From CATQHD01 sp965202675 (lineage in GTDB: Bacteria; Actinomycetota; Acidimicrobiia; Spongiisociales; Spongiisociaceae), in contig OZ241842.1 in NCBI GenBank assembly GCA_965202675.1, positions 868,001 through 932,000 on the forward strand: 64,000 nt of DNA, given 5' to 3'. The notes under the pieces were generated by a model. It did no database searches and had not been told where the DNA came from. It saw only the letters and a list, made by a program, of their open reading frames with translations. Both the position numbers and the translations under genes were made by a program. This document shows, piece after piece, positions 26,706-33,514 of this stretch. The number at the start of each line of letters is the position of its first letter. Position 1 is the first letter of the stretch.

Positions 26706-26852
26706 GTCAATGTTCTGCGATACTCCACTCACGGGAAGCGCCTCCTCATCCAGGGCCGAAGCCTCTTCTTGATATAGCTATCATCCCAGGTCAAAGGACT
26801 TCCCAACATTTCTACCCCAAAACCCCGCCCACCTATCGGCCAATTCAGGCTT
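26706..26852 (-). mobile_element. IS1380-family end, diverged remnant
   Basis: This stretch aligns over its whole length with the transposase-proximal ends at 50290-50450 and 52080-52236: shared gcgatactcc, cctcatccagggccgaag, ccaggtcaaagg, cttcccaacattt and attcaggctta. Many substitutions show that it is older. It abuts the stop codon of the translin-like gene. The preceding 26493-26705 holds only broken reading frames. Confidence 0.75.
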
Positions 26853-27483
26853 ACCGCAGCCGGCTGCTGCGCAGATCCCCGCGGAGGCGCTCTGCCACCA
26901 AGGCAGAGGTCAGGTCGGCCCGGCTCCGCTCGGTCAGGCCGCGCGCCGCGTCGGTGGTGCGGCGCAGGCCTCCGGTCATCCCGTCGGGATAGTCGAGGGA
27001 GGCCAGCAGGTCGACCGCCTCGTCCATCACCGCCAGCAGCCGCTCCGCCTCTCCGAATTCCTCGCTGCGGAGCAGGTCGAGCAGCCGGCGGCGCAACTCT
27101 CCCACCGCTTCTCCCAAGCCCTTGAGGTAGGGCGCCGTGTAGACGCAGCCGCCCAGGTCCTCCGCGGAGGGGATCTCGCCGCCGCCCGCCAACGCCAGGT
27201 ACAGACGGGCCTCGGCGTATTCCTTGGAGGCGTCGTTGAGGATGCCGAGGTTGATGCCGGGATGGCGGGCCAGGGCGGCGCCCGACTCCTCGAGCAGCCC
27301 CTTCGCCTCCTCGAGCAGGGATGCGGCCCGGTCGTTCTCCCCCCGATGGCCGGAACGGATCGCCTTGGCCGACAGCTGGATGACCCGCCGTCCGTTGGCG
27401 ATGGCCTTCTCCCTGGCGGCGAACTGCGCATCCAGCTCGGAGCGCGCCGCCGCTTCGATGGAGGAGAAGTCGGGAACGGTCAC
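26851..27483 (-). CDS. Translin-family protein
   Basis: 210 aa from a GTG at 27483 that overlaps the stop of the upstream gene (GTGA). It is all-helical in appearance, with SSIEAAARSELDAQFAAREKAI at the N-terminus, a central DASKEYAEARLYLALA and EIPSAEDL, GLGEAVGELRRRLLDLL, and SLDYPDGMTGGLRRTTDAARGLTE. These are the landmarks of archaeal and some bacterial translin-like proteins, which bind single-stranded nucleic acid or act as RNases in eukaryotes. The bacterial role is unknown. Its stop codon TAA is shared with the end of an IS1380 remnant, so the original C-terminus may have been a little different. Confidence 0.75.
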   Translation of the reverse strand: MTVPDFSSIEAAARSELDAQFAAREKAIANGRRVIQLSAKAIRSGHRGENDRAASLLEEAKGLLEESGAALARHPGINLGILNDASKEYAEARLYLALAGGGEIPSAEDLGGCVYTAPYLKGLGEAVGELRRRLLDLLRSEEFGEAERLLAVMDEAVDLLASLDYPDGMTGGLRRTTDAARGLTERSRADLTSALVAERLRGDLRSSRLR

Positions 27484-27947
27484 CGCACTCCGCGCCGCCC
27501 CGAGGAAGCCACCCTCTCGGGCCGATAACGAGTCGCTCCTACCCCCCTCGCCCCGACGCGCGGGCGCACTGGCCTCACCTTCCTCTCCCACACCTTGATC
27601 CGCCTCAGCATCACCGTATACCACACCAGCGCGGCGCCCGCCGAGACGTGCAAAACCAGCATCCAGATATTCCTGGAGGCAAGCACCAGCACCAGGGTGC
27701 CGAAAGCCGCCGCCGCCAAGACAAACAGCACCTGCCGCCGCCGGGCCAGCTTCCGGGCCCTTTCCTGCGCCCGCCGTCCGCCCGAACTGCGATAGGTGTT
27801 ATGGGAAGGAAGCGGGGCGTCTTCCATGGGCGCAATCAATCCGGAGAAGCGCCGGGTGCTGCTCAGGGGCGAGTAGTACCAACCCGCCCACAGGGGAGGC
27901 AACAGAAAAACCGCCCACACCGCGGCTATCAACAGAAAGAGGGCCAA
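27480..27947 (-). CDS. Small membrane protein, unknown
   Basis: 155 aa from a TTG at 27947, 5 nt after AGGAG. One transmembrane helix is at the N-terminus (LFLLIAAVWAVFLLPPLW) and two more lie at about residues 80-125 (VLFVLAAAAFGTLVLVLA, IWMLVLHVSAGAALVWY). A long basic region (RRAQERARKLARRR) lies between them and a basic tail follows. It is a hypothetical protein. The 4-bp overlap with the translin-like gene says the two are made together. Confidence 0.6.
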   Translation of the reverse strand: MALFLLIAAVWAVFLLPPLWAGWYYSPLSSTRRFSGLIAPMEDAPLPSHNTYRSSGGRRAQERARKLARRRQVLFVLAAAAFGTLVLVLASRNIWMLVLHVSAGAALVWYTVMLRRIKVWERKVRPVRPRVGARGVGATRYRPERVASSGRRGVR

Positions 27948-28091
27948 GTCATCTCCTGGGCAACGCCTTGCTCTGCACCGTAGGAGATTAGACCTATACG
28001 AGGGCCGGTACAAGGGTTTCCACAATCGCCCGCCGGCGCATCGGTCCGCCGGTGCATCGGTCATAGAGGGACGGGTGCGCCGAATACGGAA

Positions 28092-28574
28092 TCAGCCGGG
28101 ATCTGCCGACCAGTCTCCGGAGCGCCCCCCCGATTTGGCCAGCAGACGCACGTTCTCGATCCGGGCGCCCCGTTCGATCCCCTTGATCATGTCATAGAGG
28201 GCCAGGGCGGCGACGGAAGCAGCGGTGAGGGCTTCCATTTCGACTCCGGTCCGGTCGATGGTTCTGACCGAAGCGGTGATGCGGACACCCGATTCGGATC
28301 GGGACACTTCAACGGCCGCATCCGATATGGACAACGGATGGCACAAGGGAATCAGCTCGGCGGTTTTTTTGGCCGCCATTATCCCGGCCAGCCGAGCCGT
28401 TACCACCGCATCCCCTTTGGGAAGGCCGCCCTCGAAGATCAGATCCAGCGTCTCGGTCGAGACCGAGACCGTGGCTTCGGCGACGGCCCGCCGGCCGGCG
28501 GCAGGCTTGTCACCCACATCCACCATCCGGATCCGGCCCTGCGGGTCGAGGTGGGTCACCCCCCCCTCACCCAC
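28092..28574 (-). CDS. moaC: Cyclic pyranopterin monophosphate synthase
   Basis: 160 aa, the family's normal length. MoaC converts the MoaA product to cyclic pyranopterin monophosphate in molybdenum cofactor synthesis. The conserved AAKKTAELIPLCHPL and TGVEMEALTAASVAALALYDMIK segments form the active site (Lys and Asp). Its start overlaps the moeA stop by 8 bp, so the pair is one unit. MoaA is not in the window. Confidence 0.95.
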   Translation of the reverse strand: MGEGGVTHLDPQGRIRMVDVGDKPAAGRRAVAEATVSVSTETLDLIFEGGLPKGDAVVTARLAGIMAAKKTAELIPLCHPLSISDAAVEVSRSESGVRITASVRTIDRTGVEMEALTAASVAALALYDMIKGIERGARIENVRLLAKSGGRSGDWSADPG

Positions 28575-29802
28575 CGAGCGCCTCCGCCGCCGAACGGGAC
28601 TCCGGGGAGCGGAACAGCTCCAGGGTGATCCAATCCCCCTCCTCCACCCGGCCCCTTCCCGCCGGGATCACGGCGAAGGCGTCGGCCCGCGCCAGCGAGG
28701 AAAGTACGTTGGACATCTGGGCGCCGCTCCGCCGGGCGTAGACCACCCCCTCCCGCATCTCGGTGACGACGCGGGTGAACACCGCCTTGCCGGGATCGGT
28801 GTTCCATCCTTCCGCCGCCCGCGCCGCCGCCCGGGGGCGGAACACGGCGGTGCATCCCATCATGTGGAGCAGAGCGGGGCGGGCGAACTGCTCGAAGGCC
28901 ACCATCACCGAGACCGGATTGCCGGGCAGACCGAGCAGCGGGGTTCCATCGATATGGCCGAACGCGAAGGGTTTGGCCGGCTGCATGGCCACCTTCCAGA
29001 AGTCAACGGTTCCCAGTTCGGCCAGGATGATCTTGACCAGGTCGTACTCGCCCATCGAGACCCCGCCCGAGGTAATCACCATGTCCGACTCGGCCGCCCC
29101 CCGGTCCAGGGCCGCCCGGAGAGCCGGGGCGTCGTCGCCCGCGATGCCCAGATCCACCACCTCCGCTCCGAACCGCTCCAGCATGGAGATGAGCAGCGGC
29201 CGGTTGGTGTCGCGGATCTGGCCGGGGCCGAGGGAGGGGGCGTCGGGGGGGAGCACCTCGTCGCCGGTGGACAGCACCGCCGCCCGCGGACGCCGCCGCA
29301 CCGCCGGGGCCGCCCCCAGGGACGCCAGCACCGCCAGATGGCGGGGGGTGAGCCGCTCCCCCGCCTCGAACACCGGGGCGCCCGCCGCCAGGTCGCTGCC
29401 CGCCGGCCGGACCGCGGCCCCGACGGCGGCCGGCGCCAGGATGCGGACGGCGCCCTCCCCCTCCGGCTGGGTGTCCTCCACCTTCACCACCGTGTCGGCG
29501 CCGTCCGGTATGGGGGCGCCGGTCATGATCTTGATGGCCGCGCCGGGCACCACCGGAACCCCGGCTGTATGCCCGGCCGGCACATCCTCCAACAACCGCA
29601 GCGTCACCGGCGCCCGGCTTACATCCGCGCCTATCACCGCATAGCCGTCCATGGCCGAGTTGGTGAAGGGCGGAACGTCGTGCGGCGCCCGCACCGGACG
29701 CGCCAAGCCCAGCCCCAGCGCCTCCCCCAGCGGGGCCTCGACCACCGGCAGCAACGGCGACGCCGCCAGCACGTCTCTCTGGGCTTCTACCAGCGGGCGC
29801 AT
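28567..29802 (-). CDS. moeA: Molybdopterin molybdenumtransferase
   Basis: 411 aa from the ATG at 29802. MoeA inserts molybdate into adenylated molybdopterin. Seen are SAMDGYAVIGAD near residue 50, MTGAPIPDGADTVVKVED, STGDEVLPPD, SGGVSMGEYDLV and LLGLPGNPVSVMVAFEQFARP, in the order of the family. It forms an operon with moaC and perhaps with galU, which ends 5 bp upstream of its start. Confidence 0.95.
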   Translation of the reverse strand: MRPLVEAQRDVLAASPLLPVVEAPLGEALGLGLARPVRAPHDVPPFTNSAMDGYAVIGADVSRAPVTLRLLEDVPAGHTAGVPVVPGAAIKIMTGAPIPDGADTVVKVEDTQPEGEGAVRILAPAAVGAAVRPAGSDLAAGAPVFEAGERLTPRHLAVLASLGAAPAVRRRPRAAVLSTGDEVLPPDAPSLGPGQIRDTNRPLLISMLERFGAEVVDLGIAGDDAPALRAALDRGAAESDMVITSGGVSMGEYDLVKIILAELGTVDFWKVAMQPAKPFAFGHIDGTPLLGLPGNPVSVMVAFEQFARPALLHMMGCTAVFRPRAAARAAEGWNTDPGKAVFTRVVTEMREGVVYARRSGAQMSNVLSSLARADAFAVIPAGRGRVEEGDWITLELFRSPESRSAAEALGG

Positions 29803-29806
29803 CGCC

Positions 29807-30622
29807 TCATTCCTCCGTGAGCTTCTCGACCATGGAAAGGTAATCCTCACCATATACGGGATGGAAGGCCCCGAGCACGGCATTGGCGCGCAGGAAACCG
29901 AGCGGATTCCCCACATCGAGCAGCTCGGCGTCGGCCGCGTAGGCGCGGCATCTTCCCAGCTCTCCGAGCGCTCCGATGGCGTCGGTGAGCTGTATCTCTC
30001 CCCCGTGGCCGGGTTGGATCCGTTCCAGATGGTCGAACACCTCCGGCATGAACAGGTACCGCCCGCATATCCCATAGTTGGAGGGGGCGGCGGCCCCCGG
30101 TTTCTCCACCGCACCGCCCACCTCCATGACGCCCGCCGCCGCTCCGGACCGGGGAATGATCACCCCCTTGGCGCCGAGCATCTCGCCGGGAAGTTCCCGC
30201 ACGTACACCACCGAAACGCCGGGGTCGGAAGCCGCGGCCAGGGCGGGGAGGACGTCGTCCCCCGGCCTGAGCAGGTCGTCGGCCAGCAGCACGAAGAACG
30301 GGCGGTCCCCTATCGCCTCGCGCCCGGTCAGCACCGCGTGGCCCAACCCCCTGGCCTCTTCCTGGACCACCGACCGGACCGCTGTCCCGTCCAGGCCTTC
30401 GAGGAATCCGTCGGACGCGAAGTGCCGCTCCACGATCTCGCCCCCGTCGGGATCGACCACCGCGATCACCTCGGTTACCCCGGCGCGGGCGGCTTCTTCC
30501 ACCACCCATTGGATGCTGGGGCGGTCGACCACCGTCAGCAGCGCCTTGGGCACGGCGTTGGTGGCCGGGCGCATCCGGGTTCCCCGCCCGGCGGCGGGTA
30601 TCAGCGCCGTTTCGACCTTCAC
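29807..30622 (-). CDS. galU: UTP-glucose-1-phosphate uridylyltransferase
   Basis: 271 aa from a GTG at 30622, with GGAAGG 7 nt upstream. GalU makes UDP-glucose for cell-wall and capsule glycans. The nucleotide loop is PAAGRGTRMRPATNAVPKALL, with VVEKPG-type (here GAVEKPGAA) and GEIQLTDAIGAL motifs further on. It lies 5 bp before moeA, giving an operon that mixes sugar and cofactor genes. Confidence 0.93.
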   Translation of the reverse strand: MKVETALIPAAGRGTRMRPATNAVPKALLTVVDRPSIQWVVEEAARAGVTEVIAVVDPDGGEIVERHFASDGFLEGLDGTAVRSVVQEEARGLGHAVLTGREAIGDRPFFVLLADDLLRPGDDVLPALAAASDPGVSVVYVRELPGEMLGAKGVIIPRSGAAAGVMEVGGAVEKPGAAAPSNYGICGRYLFMPEVFDHLERIQPGHGGEIQLTDAIGALGELGRCRAYAADAELLDVGNPLGFLRANAVLGAFHPVYGEDYLSMVEKLTEE

Positions 30623-30665
30623 AGTGGGCCTTCCGCTCCGGGGCGGCAGGCCGTCGGGGGCGGCA

Positions 30666-31259
30666 TCAAAGCAACTTGTGCTCGGCGCCCGCCCGGAGGC
30701 GCATCAGGTTGGTGCGGTGCCGCCAGACAATCAGCGCCGTCATCGCCCCGCACCACGCAGCCGCCCAGGCGTCCACCCCGGCCAGCAGCAGGGCCAGCGG
30801 CGCCGCCGCCGCCGCCGCCAGCGACCCCACCGCCGAGAACCTGCTGAGCTTCAGCCCCGCCGCATACACCGCCGCCATGGCGAGCATGGCCAGGGGCGCC
30901 AGCGCCAGCACCGCCCCGCCCGCCGCCGCCACCCCCTTGCCGCCCCGGAACCGGTGGAAGACCGGATAGCAGTGGCCGATCACCGCCCACAGCCCGGCCA
31001 GGGCGCCCGTTGCCTGACCCCACACCAGCGCCCCCGCCAGGGCCGGCAGGAAACCCTTTGCCAGGTCGGCGATATACACAGCCGCCGCCGGACCCGGCCC
31101 GAGCACCCGGAACACATTCGAGGCGCCCGGATTGCCGCTGCCCTGGGTCCGGATGTCCACCCCGCGCAGCCCGGCCGCCGCCAGCGCGGCGTTGACGCTG
31201 CCCAACAGGTAGGCCGCCAGACACAGAACGGCGGCTCCGATGAAGTTCGGATCGTTCAT
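30666..31259 (-). CDS. plsY: Glycerol-3-phosphate acyltransferase PlsY
   Basis: 197 aa with about five transmembrane helices. PlsY uses acyl-phosphate to acylate glycerol 3-phosphate, the first step of phospholipid synthesis. The three conserved loops are GSGNPGASNVFRVLG (residues 41-55), DLAKGFLPALAG and HRFRGGKGVAAAGG. It precedes galU on the minus strand, 43 bp away. Confidence 0.95.
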   Translation of the reverse strand: MNDPNFIGAAVLCLAAYLLGSVNAALAAAGLRGVDIRTQGSGNPGASNVFRVLGPGPAAAVYIADLAKGFLPALAGALVWGQATGALAGLWAVIGHCYPVFHRFRGGKGVAAAGGAVLALAPLAMLAMAAVYAAGLKLSRFSAVGSLAAAAAAPLALLLAGVDAWAAAWCGAMTALIVWRHRTNLMRLRAGAEHKLL

Positions 31260-31364
31260 ACGGCGCTCACCGGGCGGATTCTATCCCGGCGGTGGTATGA
31301 TTCCCGCCGGGCCGGACGCAAGACCGCCGGCCGCCCTCCGATCCCCGACAGAAGGCCTGCCCAC

Positions 31365-31691
31365 ATGCCCACCTATGTTTACGAGTGCCGGGAATGCGGG
31401 CACCGGTTCGAGATCTTCCAGAGGTTCAAGGCCGAACCATTGCAGACCTGCCCCGAGTGCCGGGAGTCCGCCCTGCGCAAAGTGCTGTTCCCCGCCGGGG
31501 TGGTATTCAAGGGCAGCGGGTTCTACGTGACCGACTCGCGGGAGCCGCGCAGCAAGGTCTCCGCCTCGGCCAACGGGTCGAAGGACAAGAAGACAGACGC
31601 CGGTGCGGCCGGCGGCAAGGCCGCGGCGGACGCCGGGAGCTCCTCCGCCGGCAAGGCGGCCGCCAAGTCGGGAACCAAACAGGATTCCTAG
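31365..31691 (+). CDS. FmdB-type zinc-ribbon protein
   Basis: 108 aa from the ATG at 31365. The first 45 residues MPTYVYECRECGHRFEIFQR ... LQTCPECRESALRKV form the CxxC...CxxC zinc ribbon of the FmdB/CxxC regulatory family. The rest is a Lys/Ala/Gly/Ser-rich tail, common in actinobacterial copies. The function is unclear; a regulatory role has been suggested only for the founding member. The 512 bp after it hold repeat copy A and no gene. Confidence 0.88.
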   Translation: MPTYVYECRECGHRFEIFQRFKAEPLQTCPECRESALRKVLFPAGVVFKGSGFYVTDSREPRSKVSASANGSKDKKTDAGAAGGKAAADAGSSSAGKAAAKSGTKQDS

Positions 31692-31841
31692 GGCGGCGTT
31701 AACCCTTGGTTGCCGTACGCCGCGTCGCGCGGCAAATCATCCACACACGCGGGCGGAACACCTGCCGCCCCGCCGCAACAACCATACGCATCTCGGAACC
31801 GACTCATTCAGCCGCGGTCTTCTCCTCACCCGCCCCCGCCG

Positions 31842-32136
31842 TTCAAGAACGCGAAAATCCGGCGCACCGCCCCCGGCTTCGCCGGGCCCTGCCCCCGCCT
31901 CCACCGCCGGCATCGGATCCATCGCCAGGACAAGCCGCCCTGTACCGGGCGCCGGCGCCCGATCTGCCAAGGTTCCGATAATGACCGCCGCGCGCTCCAG
32001 AACCCCGGCGGCGGTGTTTGTGTTTCAGCACACACATAGTATCACAAACCTATGACAAACTCAATACCCTCATCCTGGAATACGAAAAATTCTTGCCGAC
32101 TGCCGGGCTCCTACGCGGAGGGCAAGAACTGCGCAT
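31842..32136 (+). repeat. Intergenic repeat, copy A (A/B type)
   Basis: About 295 bp starting near CGCGAAAA at 31850. A GC-rich part is followed by a perfect 8-bp hairpin ACCGCCGC/GCGGCGGT (31984-31991 with 32008-32015) and then an AT-rich part with caaacctatgacaaactc. It is almost colinear with copy B (38008-38301) in inverted orientation and shares the hairpin and GC-rich part with copies C and D. It has no convincing ORF. The whole gap 31692-32203 holds nothing else. Confidence 0.85.
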
Positions 32137-32203
32137 CTGGGATCACAGAAGGCATCGGGAAGGCGCGGCGCATCACGGCAGGCGCAGGCCGGCGGGAGCG
32201 GCG

Positions 32204-32827
32204 TTGCGAGAGGTGATCGGGGTCGTTCTGGCGGGCGGCACCTCCCGCCGGATGGGGACCGACAAGGCCCTGTTCGAGGTGGGGGGCCGGTCGATGGCCG
32301 AATGGGCGGCCGCCGCCATGGAAGCAATCGACACGGTGGTGATAGTCGGCCGCCGCCGGGGTCTGGCCGGCCTCGACGCCCTCCCGGACCTCTCATCCGG
32401 GGTGAAGGGACCTCTGAGCGGCCTCTACACCGCCCTATCGGTGTTCCGGCGGCCGCTGGTGGTCACGGCGGTCGACCAGCCCCTGGTGCGGGCGGAGACC
32501 ATATCCCGCCTGGCCGAGCTGGCCGCCGAGGACCGCACGGCCGTATGCGTCGACCGCCGACCCCAGGTGACCTGCGCCGCCTACGCCGCCGCCTGCCTGG
32601 AAGAAGCCGCCCGCCAAGCCGGAACCGGCGGCTCGATCCAGCAGATGCTGCGCTCAATCCCCTGGACGCGCCTCGAGCCAGAAGTCTGGTCTTCATGGGG
32701 TGAAGACGGCCGCTCCTGGTATTCGATGGACTCCCCGGACGACATCATCGCCGCCGAGCAGCGCTTCCGCCTCGACCTGCTGGGACAGGGCCGCCCCCGC
32801 CGGGGCCGGAGGGAGACCGCGAAATAA
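32204..32827 (+). CDS. mobA: Molybdenum cofactor guanylyltransferase
   Basis: 207 aa from a TTG at 32204, with GGGAG upstream; the longer frame would run into the repeat. MobA adds GMP to molybdopterin. The N-terminal GVVLAGGTSRRMGTDKALFEVGG is the diagnostic nucleotide site, and VTAVDQPLVRAETI carries the metal-binding Asp (usual consensus CDxP; here VDQP). The C-terminal YSMDSPDDIIAAEQRF is the usual N-x-N-TP-x-D end with changes (MDSPDD). It complements moaC and moeA nearby, on the other strand. Confidence 0.88.
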   Translation: MREVIGVVLAGGTSRRMGTDKALFEVGGRSMAEWAAAAMEAIDTVVIVGRRRGLAGLDALPDLSSGVKGPLSGLYTALSVFRRPLVVTAVDQPLVRAETISRLAELAAEDRTAVCVDRRPQVTCAAYAAACLEEAARQAGTGGSIQQMLRSIPWTRLEPEVWSSWGEDGRSWYSMDSPDDIIAAEQRFRLDLLGQGRPRRGRRETAK

Positions 32828-32888
32828 ATCCGGCGGATTCGGCAACAAACCCCTTCCCGTTTACCTCCGAATGTGGTACCTGTGAGTA

Positions 32889-33425
32889 ATGCTATGGATC
32901 GCCCGCCCCCCTTATCTGAGATGGACCGTCATCGGGTTGCTGGTCGTCGTGAGCTTGTGGCTGGAGATCCGGCCCGAGTCCTCGGCAACCCACCCATTCC
33001 TCACCCGCGACCTGGCGCCGGGAGAACCGGTGGAGAACGCCCTGGAATGGCGCCCGGTGACCGCAGGCATGCTGGAGCCGGTGGCCGGAACCGGATACGC
33101 CGACCGCCGCCTCACTGCCGGCCAGCCGCTGGTCCTGGGCGACACCACGGACGCCCCGGCGGCGGTCCCGGCCGGATGGTGGCTGGTGGACGTGGACGTC
33201 CCGGCGGAGACGGCGGCCGGCGCGCAGGTGCAGCTGGTGATCCTCCCCTCGCCCGGCAGCCGCCCCATGCCCCCGATCGGCGGTCTGGTTACCGGCGTGC
33301 GGCCCGCCGACTTCGCAGACGACGGCTTGATCGGCTCGGTGGCCCTCCCGCCGGACCGAGCCGCCACCGCCGCCGCGGCCATCGCCGAGGAACGGGTTTC
33401 GGTGCTGGTGCGGGCCCGCGGCTAG
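32889..33425 (+). CDS. SAF-domain protein (CpaB/FlgA-like)
   Basis: 178 aa. One N-terminal transmembrane helix (YLRWTVIGLLVVVSLWLEI) is followed by a periplasmic/extracellular SAF-like domain with TRDLAPGEPVENALEWRPV and DRRLTAGQPLVLGDTTD. CpaB proteins of this build belong to Flp/tad pilus assembly, where they guide the secretin; FlgA is the other relative. No pilus genes are adjacent, so the assignment is by domain pattern only. It starts 61 bp after mobA. Confidence 0.6.
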   Translation: MLWIARPPYLRWTVIGLLVVVSLWLEIRPESSATHPFLTRDLAPGEPVENALEWRPVTAGMLEPVAGTGYADRRLTAGQPLVLGDTTDAPAAVPAGWWLVDVDVPAETAAGAQVQLVILPSPGSRPMPPIGGLVTGVRPADFADDGLIGSVALPPDRAATAAAAIAEERVSVLVRARG

Positions 33426-33514
33426 CGGCAGGCTGCGCCTCTTCAGCCGGCCGGAAGCACCCGACCGGGGCCCGTTGAGATCAAAGGACCGCTTGCCGAC
33501 ATGGGAGTCCTGTC

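Noticed and set aside
25087..26852. tRNA-Ala as the attachment site of an integrated island
   Set aside because: The low-GC gene lies on the 5' side of the tRNA. I found no second copy of the tRNA 3' end and no integrase.
31850..32040. Peptides in the repeats (such as TPPPGFWSARRSLSEP) as conserved small proteins
   Set aside because: The similar antisense peptides come from the shared hairpin sequence. Frames are inconsistent between the A/B and C/D types and lack start sites.
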